Positions 33,089-39,655 of a stretch of DNA of 39,655 bases are shown in pieces. A model generated the notes under the pieces. That model made no database searches. It saw only the letters and a program-made list of their open reading frames with translations, and was not told the DNA's origin. Numbering within the stretch: the stretch's first letter is position 1; each line of letters opens with the position of its first letter. Made by a program: the position numbers and the translations under genes. The stretch spans positions 1 to 39,655 of the forward strand of contig JAFZDO010000004.1 of the NCBI GenBank assembly GCA_017561145.1, written 5' to 3'. This stretch comes from Clostridia bacterium (GTDB taxonomy: Bacteria > Bacillota > Clostridia > Oscillospirales > CAG-382).

Positions 33089-34315
33089 TTATTCAGCCCA
33101 TTTGCCGTTTACGAAGATAGGTGTTGCGACGCCATCCTTGTAACCGGTGATGCACATATCGTCGGAGCCGATCATAAAGTCGACGTGGATCATCGAATCG
33201 TTCACGCCGAGCTCGCGAAGCTCGTCAAGAGTCATATTTTCAAAGCCCTTAACGCAATTGGAATATCCCATACCGATAGCAACGTGGCAGGAAGCGTTTT
33301 CATCGAAAAGCGTGTTGTAATAAAGCAGACCGCTTTCGGCGATTCCCGAATCCTTGGGCACGAGCGCCAATTCGCCGAGCATTGCCGCGCCTTCATCGGT
33401 GGTGATAAGCTTGCCGAGAGCCTCGTTTCCCTTTTCGGCGTGCCAGGAAACTGCTCTGCCGTCTTCAAAATCGATATAGAAGTTGTCGATAAGAGTGCCT
33501 CTTACCGAAAGGGGCATGGTAGAAACCAATCTGCCGCTGCACTTGCCCTTTTTGGGGGTGGTGAATATTTCCTCGGTGGGCATATTCGGGTTGAAGAAGA
33601 TTCCGTCGAGCGTTTCTTCTCCGCCTCCGCACCAAACGCTTTCCTTCATAAGCTCGCATTTGAAATCGGTGCCGTTTTTGGATTTATAGTGCAGATAATC
33701 GAAGTTCTTTTCGGTAAGCCATTCGCTCTTTGCCTTGAAATTTTCGTTCTTCTTGTCCCATTCTGCGATGCAATCGTTATCATCATAGCAATTAACGGTG
33801 GAAAGGATAGCATCCCAAAGCTTTTCGACAGCAACGCTTGTGCGGTCGTTGGGGAACACCTTCTTCGCCCACGCCTTGCCGGGGATAGCGCAAACGAGCC
33901 ATTGGTGCTTGTTTTCCATAGCCTCGCGGTAGGGCTTTATCTTCTTCGACGCCGCGATGCTTGCACGTGCGATCTTTTCGGGGTTGGATTTAGCGAGCGC
34001 ATCGGGATCCTGACACAAAAGTGCGATCCTTGCGGGAAGGATTTCGGAATCGTGCTTTGCTCTTTCGACCTGCCAATCGGGCACGTCGCAAAGGGTCTTC
34101 ATCGAGCAATGACGGTAAGCAAGCTTTGAAAGCTCGGTCATCGACCAATCGACGCGCACGTAGCCTGCGCCTGCACGGTAAGCCTCCTCGACGAGGATAG
34201 CCACGAATTCAGCCGCTTCGACGTCGGCGCTGATGTTAAGCTGCTGACCCTTTTGGATATTAACGCCCTGCTTTACCAAAAGCTTGGCGTATTTTCTTTT
34301 CAAACTCTTCTTCAT
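33089..34315 (-). CDS. M29 family aminopeptidase
   Basis: 408 aa, AmpS/PepS-type metallo-aminopeptidase acting on peptides in the cytosol. Metal-ligand region: NPNMPTEEIFTTP (Glu), WHAEKGNEAL, LGELALVP, HVAIGMGYS and a NDSMIHVDFMIGS block. Full family length. The ATG is preceded by AAAAGAAA with only a weak ribosome binding site. A large hairpin lies 22 nt upstream. It forms an operon with the TIM-barrel gene. Confidence 0.93.
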   Translation of the reverse strand: MKKSLKRKYAKLLVKQGVNIQKGQQLNISADVEAAEFVAILVEEAYRAGAGYVRVDWSMTELSKLAYRHCSMKTLCDVPDWQVERAKHDSEILPARIALLCQDPDALAKSNPEKIARASIAASKKIKPYREAMENKHQWLVCAIPGKAWAKKVFPNDRTSVAVEKLWDAILSTVNCYDDNDCIAEWDKKNENFKAKSEWLTEKNFDYLHYKSKNGTDFKCELMKESVWCGGGEETLDGIFFNPNMPTEEIFTTPKKGKCSGRLVSTMPLSVRGTLIDNFYIDFEDGRAVSWHAEKGNEALGKLITTDEGAAMLGELALVPKDSGIAESGLLYYNTLFDENASCHVAIGMGYSNCVKGFENMTLDELRELGVNDSMIHVDFMIGSDDMCITGYKDGVATPIFVNGKWAE

Positions 34316-34337
34316 TTTCTTTTATTTCCGCGATGCG

Positions 34338-34395
34338 CGATACAACAAGCTTACTTCTCTCCGCGAAACACATTGCGAAAAGAAGCGTTGTATCG
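34338..34395 (-). promoter_or_regulatory. 58-nt hairpin upstream of the M29 gene
   Basis: Outer arms CGATACAAC / GTTGTATCG; inner arms CTTCTTTTCGC / GCGGAGAGAAG pair on the minus strand using two G-U wobbles, which on the plus strand would be C-A mismatches. The structure is therefore complete only as minus-strand RNA, in the leader of the aminopeptidase. Could be a regulatory leader; no class recognised. A promoter was not located. Confidence 0.55.
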
Positions 34396-34445
34396 GTCGC
34401 GTTCCTTCATTTTATTTTTATGATACACAAAGGTTTAAATACACA

Positions 34446-34467
34446 AAGGGCTGATTTTCAGCCCCTT
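34446..34467 (-). terminator. Terminator-like hairpin after yajC
   Basis: Stem GGGCTGA / TCAGCCC with AAAA loop context on the minus strand, followed by TTTGTGTATTT. The T-run is imperfect. Confidence 0.6.
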
Positions 34468-34475
34468 GAGTTTAA

Positions 34476-34931
34476 TTATTTTTCTTCTTTGTCCTTTTTC
34501 TTGCCGAAAAGCGATTTCTTTTCCTTCTTTTCGGGCTTGTCTTCCTTCGACTTCATCTTAATGCCGCTGTCGGACTTGACCGATTTAACTTCCTTCGCCT
34601 CGGGCTCGTTCGCCTTTTCGATAACAGAATGGACAGCCCATTTCTGGAGCTGGATCTTGGTTCTGTCGCCGCTGGTTTCGATAAGGAGCATGTCGTCCTT
34701 AACCTTAACTACCATACCGACAATACCGCCGGTGGTAACGATAACGTCACCAAGCTCGATAGAGGAACGCATATTTGCGGTTTCCTTTTCCTGCTTCTTT
34801 TGGGGACGGTAGATGAAGAAATAAAAGACAAGTGCAAGCAACGCGAGGGGGAGAAGCATTGTAAGCATCGAGCCGCCGCTTGCCTGAGTGTCAGGTGCCG
34901 TATTTTCTGCAAAAAGTGCTGTAAGATTCAT
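34476..34931 (-). CDS. yajC: Preprotein translocase subunit YajC
   Basis: 151 aa. One membrane helix (about 22-42) followed by FFIYRPQKKQEKE, then the YajC core GDVIVTTGGIVGMVVKV. Accessory subunit of the SecDF-YajC complex. It has an unusually long Lys/Glu-rich tail (about residues 105-151, KSKEDKPEKKEKK) beyond the normal family end. It overlaps ymdB by ATGA. Confidence 0.94.
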   Translation of the reverse strand: MNLTALFAENTAPDTQASGGSMLTMLLPLALLALVFYFFIYRPQKKQEKETANMRSSIELGDVIVTTGGIVGMVVKVKDDMLLIETSGDRTKIQLQKWAVHSVIEKANEPEAKEVKSVKSDSGIKMKSKEDKPEKKEKKSLFGKKKDKEEK

Positions 34932-35722
34932 TTTAAATTACCTTCGTTGTATTTTATTCGTTTTACGCTCTTGCAATAAAGCGTTTTTTCATCGATCTCA
35001 AAAAGCGCACCGCAAAGATTTATGCTTTCGCTTGCGGGGATGCCCTTCATTCGGATATTGCTTGTAAATCTCGAAAGCGCCGTTTCATAGCTTACGCCGA
35101 TTACCGAATCCTCGCTTCCGCACATGCCGATATCGCTTATATAGCCGCTTCCGCGTGAGGTTAAGCGCTCGTCGGCGGTCTGAACGTGGGTGTGCGTACC
35201 GAAAACGACCTGTATCCTTCCGTCGAAATAATGCATAAACGCCTGCTTTTCGCTCGTAGCCTCGCCGTGAAAATCGCATATCGCAAAATCGTATTTGCCC
35301 TTTAACGAATCAAGCAAGCGCTCGACGGTGTAAAAGGGGGAATCGACGGGATCCATAAAGACCTGACCGCAGACCGAGATTATCAATGCGCGAAGCCCGT
35401 TTTTGACAGGCAGGATGCAATATCCGTTGCCGGGTGAATTCGGAGGAAAGTTAAGCGGCCGAAGCACGGTTTCCTCATCCTCGTAAAGCTCGAACGCCGC
35501 ATAACGGCGGAAGCTGTGGTTGCCGCCCGTAAGCACGTCGGCACCGCTGTTGAACAGATCGCTCGCATCGTTTCGGTCAAGACCGCTTCCGTCGTGAACG
35601 TTTTCGGCATTGACGATAACAAGATCCGCCTGCTCGAGATTTTTTATCCTGCGAAGATTCTTTCTCACAAAATTCAGCCCCGGCGTTCCGAAAACGTCGC
35701 CTACGGCAAGGATTCTGAGCAT
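34928..35722 (-). CDS. ymdB: YmdB-family metallophosphodiesterase
   Basis: 264 aa, TIGR00282 family. LAVGDVFGTPG, NAENVHDGSGL, GGNHSF, DFHGEATSEK and GTHTHVQTAD give the metal site. B. subtilis YmdB is a phosphodiesterase acting on cyclic nucleotides and is encoded next to rny, the same order as here. I start at the ATG 35722 (MLRILAVGD), 6 nt after AAAGGTG; the upstream GTG in frame is part of that ribosome binding site. Confidence 0.94.
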   Translation of the reverse strand: MLRILAVGDVFGTPGLNFVRKNLRRIKNLEQADLVIVNAENVHDGSGLDRNDASDLFNSGADVLTGGNHSFRRYAAFELYEDEETVLRPLNFPPNSPGNGYCILPVKNGLRALIISVCGQVFMDPVDSPFYTVERLLDSLKGKYDFAICDFHGEATSEKQAFMHYFDGRIQVVFGTHTHVQTADERLTSRGSGYISDIGMCGSEDSVIGVSYETALSRFTSNIRMKGIPASESINLCGALFEIDEKTLYCKSVKRIKYNEGNLK

Positions 35723-35775
35723 AGATTGCACCTTTTTCTAATTTGAGGTTACGTTTGTTATAAACGCTGCGTAGC

Positions 35776-35795
35776 GGGCGATTCGTGAATCGCCC
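35776..35795. repeat. GGCGATTC-type palindrome, second copy
   Basis: GGGCGATTC / GAATCGCCC around a GT centre; same family as the site at 28620-28643. Confidence 0.65.
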
Positions 35796-35829
35796 CTACA
35801 GCGGTATGGATTTAACTGCATTAATTAAT

Positions 35830-35896
35830 CCTAAACAATTGCCTAAACAATTATCCAAACAATTATCCAAACAATTATCCAAACAATTACCTAAAA
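35830..35896. repeat. 12-bp tandem repeat array
   Basis: Five full units YCYAAACAATTR (three identical TCCAAACAATTA) plus a partial sixth. It lies between rny and ymdB. Confidence 0.9.
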
Positions 35897-36008
35897 CCGT
35901 TCAGAGCGGATGCAGATTGTGCAAACAGAACCCGAAGCTGTAGAAACCTACTGCGAGCGGTTCTGTTTGTGCAAAGCGAAAGCGGTCTGCGCCGTTATGG
36001 ACGGTTTT
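35893..36008 (-). other. 116-nt nested hairpin immediately 3' of rny
   Basis: Outer arms AAAACCGT / ACGGTTTT, inner arms CAAACAGAACC / GGTTCTGTTTG, and short GCAGA / TCTGC pairing between. It begins 2 nt after the rny stop. It may terminate or stabilise the rny mRNA and separates it from ymdB. There are AT-rich tandem repeats after it rather than a classical T-run. Confidence 0.6.
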
Positions 36009-36010
36009 GA

Positions 36011-37552
36011 TTATTTCGCGTAATCTACCTGACGCATTTCGCGGATCACGTTAATCTTAATCTGTCCCGGATATTCAAGCTCTTCCTCGATCTTGCGAGC
36101 GATATCACGGGCGATAAATACCATTTCGTCGTCGTTGACCTCGTCGGGCTTGACCATAATGCGAACCTCACGGCCTGCCTGGATAGCAAAGGACTTTTCA
36201 ACGCCGGTGAAGGAGGTTGCGATCTCTTCGAGCTTCTGGAGACGCTTGATATAGGTTTCAAGATTTTCACGTCTTGCGCCGGGACGTGCAGCCGAAACTG
36301 CGTCTGCCGCCTGAACGATCATAGCAACGAGAGTGTTGGGCTCAACGTCGCCGTGGTGAGCTTCGATAGCGTGAACGATTTCGCGGCTTTCCTTGTACTT
36401 GCGTGCAAGGTCAACGCCGATCTGAACGTGCGAGCCGTCGATTTCGTGGGTCATAGCCTTACCGATATCGTGGAGAAGACCTGCGCGCTTAGCCTGAGCA
36501 ACGTCAACGCCAAGCTCGGACGCGATCATACCTGCGATATGGGAGACCTCGATAGAGTGCTTAAGAACGTTCTGACCGTAGCTTGTACGGTATTTAAGTC
36601 TGCCGAGCAATTTAACAAGCTCGGGATTGATGCTGTGAACGCCGGTTTCGTAGGTGGCCTGTTCGCCTTCCTTCTTGATAACGGCTTCAACCTCTTTGCG
36701 GCTCTTTTCAACGGTTTCTTCAATGCGCGAGGGATGGATTCGTCCGTCGGAAATGAGCTTTTCAAGAGTCATTCTTGCAACCTCGCGGCGTACCGGATCA
36801 AACGTGGAGATCGCGATAGCCTCGGGAGTATCGTCGATAATAAGGTCAACACCGGTGAGCGTTTCGATCGCGCGGATATTTCTACCCTCACGGCCGATGA
36901 TTCTTCCCTTCATTTCGTCGTTGGGAAGGTCAACTACCGAAACGGTGGCTTCGGCAACGCTGTCGGCTGCGCAACGCTGGATAGCGAGCGCGATAATGTT
37001 CTTGGCTTCGTCCTCTGCCTTGTCCTTGCATTCCTGCTCGACTGCGAGGAGCTTCATTGCCATTTCGTGTCTTGCTTCGCTTTCAACACGCTCCATAAGA
37101 ATAGCGCGTGCTTCTTCGGAGGTCATTCCCGAAATCTTCTGGAGGAGCTCCTCCTGCTCGGCAACGATCGCCTCCGCTTTTGCGGCAAGTGCTTCGTTTT
37201 CGCGGATCTTGGCGTTCAAAACCTCTTCCTTCTTTTCGAGGTTTTCATATTTCTTGTCGAGATTTTCTTCCTTCTGCATCGCACGTCTTTCCATGCGCTG
37301 AAGGTCATTTCTTCTCTCTTTGAGTTCGCGCTCTGTTTCGTTCTTAATACGAAGCGCTTCCTCCTTAGCTTCTACAAGCTTTTCCTTTTTTGCTGTTTCA
37401 GCAGCTTTTTTTGCATCCTCAATTATGCGCTTGGATTCGATCTCCGCACTTCCGATCTTCTTTTCTGCGATCTTTTTGCGGACCATAAATCCTACGATAA
37501 AGAACAGGACGGCAGCACCGGCTATTAAACCAATAGCTAAAAACAGGTTCAT
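36011..37552 (-). CDS. rny: Ribonuclease Y
   Basis: 513 aa. N-terminal membrane helix (about 3-25), a long Glu/Lys-rich coiled coil (about 30-175), a KH domain ([15 protein letters not shown]), and an HD domain with LLHDIGKAM. Membrane-anchored endonuclease that initiates mRNA decay in Firmicutes. The ribosome binding site is AGGAGG. It has its own promoter with a leader of about 130 nt; ymdB and yajC follow in the same direction after a 288-bp gap. Confidence 0.97.
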   Translation of the reverse strand: MNLFLAIGLIAGAAVLFFIVGFMVRKKIAEKKIGSAEIESKRIIEDAKKAAETAKKEKLVEAKEEALRIKNETERELKERRNDLQRMERRAMQKEENLDKKYENLEKKEEVLNAKIRENEALAAKAEAIVAEQEELLQKISGMTSEEARAILMERVESEARHEMAMKLLAVEQECKDKAEDEAKNIIALAIQRCAADSVAEATVSVVDLPNDEMKGRIIGREGRNIRAIETLTGVDLIIDDTPEAIAISTFDPVRREVARMTLEKLISDGRIHPSRIEETVEKSRKEVEAVIKKEGEQATYETGVHSINPELVKLLGRLKYRTSYGQNVLKHSIEVSHIAGMIASELGVDVAQAKRAGLLHDIGKAMTHEIDGSHVQIGVDLARKYKESREIVHAIEAHHGDVEPNTLVAMIVQAADAVSAARPGARRENLETYIKRLQKLEEIATSFTGVEKSFAIQAGREVRIMVKPDEVNDDEMVFIARDIARKIEEELEYPGQIKINVIREMRQVDYAK

Positions 37553-37686
37553 ATTTGCCTCCTAAAATATATTTTATCCCGAGGCACGGCAATTCTTTGC
37601 AGGCTGATAAGTTCTATACTCTGATTTTCAACAAAATATATAGTTATTTCGCCGCGGCAGACGCCTTGGCATCGGTATTCACAGTA

Positions 37687-37716
37687 ATTATACATATTTT
37701 ATTTACTAAAGTAAAT
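37687..37716 (-). promoter_or_regulatory. rny promoter with palindromic -35 region
   Basis: TTTACT (37710-37715), a 17-nt spacer and TATAAT (37687-37692) on the minus strand. The -35 lies in a dyad ATTTACT-AA-AGTAAAT (37701-37716), a possible operator. Confidence 0.75.
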
Positions 37717-37777
37717 AGATATTTCCAAAAATTTATAAACAATGTGTAAATTTAAGCGGAATTTTTATCCTTTTCGG

Positions 37778-37806
37778 TTGCGTCATCGCGCATTTTCGGG
37801 TATAAT
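37778..37806 (+). promoter_or_regulatory. Sigma-A promoter of the YkuE-like gene
   Basis: TTGCGT (37778-37783), a 17-nt spacer and TATAAT (37801-37806). It is divergent from the rny promoter. The rest of the gap 37553-37841 is the rny leader, with no gene seen. Confidence 0.8.
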
Positions 37807-37841
37807 CAATTCCGTTATATAAAATCTCGGAGGATGTTTTT

Positions 37842-38960
37842 ATGTGGGGTGTGCTCCGCGCAGTCGGCGTTTTCGTGTCGATTCCTATCGCGCTGTATTT
37901 TTTCTTTTTCATAAAACGCGCATTAAGGCTCTTCTTCCCTAACCTTAAAAAGCAATTTCTTTACGGCATTTCGGCGGCATTGGGAATATGCATCGGCTTG
38001 ACCTCGACCGATATTTTCGGCTTCCCCGCGGTTTTCGTGCTGCACGTGATGTTCTTTTCGCTTATCTGCCGTTTTGTCAATCTTATTCTCGGAAAGATCA
38101 AGGACGGCAAGGCGGAAAAGGCAAAGCTCTGGCAGATACTTTACAAAAGCGGCGCGCTTGCGCTTGCGTTTACGCTTGCTTTTTCTCTTTACGGCTATAT
38201 CAACCTTCATAACGTCGTTGCGACCGAATATAAAATCGCCACCGAAAAGGATATCCGCGCAGAGGGTTACCGAGTTATCCTTATTGCCGACGTGCATTAC
38301 GGCGTTTCGGTCGACGACGAAACTCTTGCGCGAATCTGCGACGAGATAGAAGCGTCATCGCCCGATATGGTCGTGCTTTGCGGCGACATTGTCGATAACA
38401 ACACGACGACCGAGCAGATGAAATACGTTTTCTCGCAATTCGGCGCGATAAAAAGCGAATTCGGAACCTTTTACGTGCACGGCAACCACGACAAGCCCTT
38501 TGGTTTTGCGGGATTTGAAAGCGAATTTTCGGAGGACCAGCTCACGACCACGATCAAAAACAGCAATATAAGCATACTTACCGACGACGTGATTGAAATA
38601 GGCGACGACATGCTGCTTGTCGGACGAAACGATGCAAGCATGAAAAGCAGGGCGGACATCACAAAGCTGCTCGAAAACGCAGACGATAGCAAATTCATAC
38701 TCACGCTTGACCACCAGCCGCGCGATTACGATAATATAGCGGCGTCGAAGACCGACCTTGTCCTTTCGGGACACACCCACGCAGGACAGATCTGGCCCGT
38801 CGGATTTATTCAGGAGCTCTTCAATATGAACGACGAGGTCTATGGCCACGGCTTCTATGACGAGGACACGCAATTTGTCGTTACCGCAGGCTTTGCCGGC
38901 TGGAAATACCCCGTCAAAACCGAGGAAAAAGCGGAGTACGTTGTAATCGATATAAATTAG
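37842..38960 (+). CDS. YkuE-like membrane metallophosphoesterase
   Basis: 372 aa. Four hydrophobic helices in residues 1-125, then a calcineurin-like domain with ADVHYGVS, GDIVDN, GNHD and GHTHAGQIWP. The group includes B. subtilis YkuE, which has been linked to the cell wall; the substrate here is unknown. The ATG follows CTCGGAGGATG. A tail copy of the structured repeat begins right after the stop. Confidence 0.9.
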   Translation: MWGVLRAVGVFVSIPIALYFFFFIKRALRLFFPNLKKQFLYGISAALGICIGLTSTDIFGFPAVFVLHVMFFSLICRFVNLILGKIKDGKAEKAKLWQILYKSGALALAFTLAFSLYGYINLHNVVATEYKIATEKDIRAEGYRVILIADVHYGVSVDDETLARICDEIEASSPDMVVLCGDIVDNNTTTEQMKYVFSQFGAIKSEFGTFYVHGNHDKPFGFAGFESEFSEDQLTTTIKNSNISILTDDVIEIGDDMLLVGRNDASMKSRADITKLLENADDSKFILTLDHQPRDYDNIAASKTDLVLSGHTHAGQIWPVGFIQELFNMNDEVYGHGFYDEDTQFVVTAGFAGWKYPVKTEEKAEYVVIDIN

Positions 38961-39003
38961 CTTCGCTCTCCCCAAAAAATCTAAAGATTTTTTAGGGACC
39001 CCA
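38961..39003 (+). repeat. Tail-only copy of the structured 3'-end repeat
   Basis: Directly after the stop: CTTCGCTCTCCCC, then AAAAAATC-TAAA-GATTTTTT and GGGACCCC. Its hairpin is the same as at 1-28. It probably acts as terminator of the YkuE-like gene. Confidence 0.75.
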
Positions 39004-39078
39004 TTCTAACCTCAAATCAAGGGAAAGCCTTTTTGGCGCTCCGTTTTGTGTCCTAATGTTGCGCTTGTGTTAACAAAT

Positions 39079-39218
39079 GCCTTCCCCCTTGGGGGAAGGT
39101 GGCAAAATCTTTGATTTTGACGGATGAGGGGTAAAATACATTTATAAATTCAGTTAACGAACCCCTCATCAGTCAGTGCTATTTTACCGCACTGACAGCT
39201 TCCCCCCAAGGGGAAGCC
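39079..39218. repeat. MITE-like repeat, copy 3 (diverged)
   Basis: Ends GCCTTCCCCCTTGGGGG / CCAAGGGGAAGCC form an inverted repeat. The inner arms are ATGAGGGGT / ACCCCTCAT. The right-hand hairpin GTCAGTGC-TATTTTACC-GCACTGAC is the inverted, covarying counterpart of the left-hand hairpin in copy 1 (loop GGTAAAATA). Confidence 0.75.
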
Positions 39219-39248
39219 TTTTTTATTTGTTACGGCAACGGTGATAAT

Positions 39249-39399
39249 AGCCTCCCTTGTGTAAAGGGAGGTGGATTTTGCGGAGCAAAAGACGGAGGGA
39301 TTGTAGGTTACGGAGTAACCGTAGGTTTTTACAATATAATGTTAAAAGGACAATCCCTCAGTCACCTTGCGGTGACAGCTCCCTTTACACAAAGGAGCC
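39249..39399. repeat. MITE-like repeat, copy 2
   Basis: Nearly the same as copy 1 over its right half (GTCACC-TTGC-GGTGAC, then the CCTTTACACAAAGGAGCC end), with a different left inner hairpin. The flanking AATGTTCCGTTTTCCGTATTTG also recurs beside copy 1 (28591-28613). The ORF starting at 39257 is inside the repeat and is not a gene. Confidence 0.8.
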
Positions 39400-39448
39400 A
39401 TTTTATCGTTCCAAATGTTCCGTTTTCCGTATTTGTTTCGCGTATGCT

Positions 39449-39655
39449 TTAAAGCAGATCATCAAAACCGCGTGCCAATGCGGCGGAAACAAGCTCGTCG
39501 GCATTGGATAATGACGAGTCACAGACGTCGGCAGGAAGCATCGTACGCGTGCTTTTATAATCGTCATATTTGCCGTTAAGTATATTTTTGAGATTCTCTT
39601 GCTTTATCAGCCAGCCAAAGCTCGCCCTCCACGTCGGAACCTTTTTGCCGCTTAA
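39449..39655 (-). CDS. Partial CDS, C-terminal 68 residues, possibly replication-accessory type
   Basis: Open frame from the right edge to a TAA at 39449-39451. The sequence contains WRASFGWLIKQENLKNIL followed by NGKYDD, a pattern I associate with C-termini of phage or plasmid replication proteins and DnaD-like HTH proteins (WxxxFxWLIxxxN). The C-terminus has no other motif. The start lies beyond the window, so length and family are not established. Codon use is like the neighbours. Confidence 0.5.
   Translation of the reverse strand, partial: LSGKKVPTWRASFGWLIKQENLKNILNGKYDDYKSTRTMLPADVCDSSLSNADELVSAALARGFDDLL

Noticed and set aside
35830-35896. CRISPR array
   Set aside because: Units are 12 bp and directly adjacent with no spacers, and no cas genes are in the window.
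39257-39511. ORF of 84 codons at the right end
   Set aside because: Lies inside MITE-like copy 2 and overlaps the supported minus-strand partial gene.

Overview
The window looks like a chromosomal segment of an endospore-forming Bacillota (class Clostridia, probably near Oscillospirales or Christensenellales). Four things point there: the cotJABC spore-coat cluster; Firmicute-type genes (rny-ymdB, ThiT with a TPP riboswitch, RbgA, a DUF1540 protein, a YugP-type protease); strong AGGAGG-like ribosome binding sites; and sigma-A promoters with 17-nt spacers. The genus assignment is inference. Most of the DNA is ordinary housekeeping sequence. The accessory character lies in the intergenic repeats and a few divergent proteins.

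Layout. 1-3.2 kb: deoD, then two surface proteins (a BspA-type leucine-rich-repeat protein and an acidic lipoprotein). 3.2-8.8 kb: a phosphoesterase, a DUF1540 protein, and a minus-strand run rplS / lepB-rbgA-rnhB-yraN-thrC with four-base ATGA overlaps. 8.9-10.5 kb: a membrane zinc protease and thiT under a TPP riboswitch with its own promoter. 10.5-17.0 kb: a five-gene ABC-2/GldG/DUF4340/lipoprotein cassette. 17.1-21.5 kb: a minus-strand operon MinD-like ATPase > methylglyoxal-synthase-like protein > hisS > aspS, led by a strong promoter with a dyad just after the transcription start. 21.6-25 kb: a transsulfuration enzyme, a membrane protein and cotJABC. 25.2-28.3 kb: a GH94 phosphorylase and an SGNH hydrolase fired divergently from promoters whose -35 boxes form an inverted repeat. 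28.9-34.3 kb: topB, an Mrp/Nbp35 ATPase, a sugar-phosphate isomerase-like TIM barrel and an M29 aminopeptidase. 34.4-39 kb: rny > ymdB > yajC, and a divergent YkuE-like phosphoesterase. The right edge cuts a minus-strand gene.

The most unusual feature is a dispersed family of about 140-160 nt structured elements (1-140, 28709-28869, 32155-32314) with shorter tail-only copies (25111-25137, 38961-39003). Stem sequences differ between copies while base pairing is kept, and loops and linkers are conserved. Every copy whose neighbour is visible lies downstream of a stop codon in the same orientation; one supplies the stop codon of its gene. A second, MITE-like family (28411-28565, 39079-39218, 39249-39399) fills other convergent gaps. 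Other points of interest are a methylglyoxal-synthase-like protein that has lost its catalytic residues and is translationally coupled to a MinD-like ATPase, a DeoD with Asp204 changed to Asn, an RbgA with a degenerate G4 motif, and non-ATG starts for rplS (TTG) and probably the MinD-like gene (CTG).
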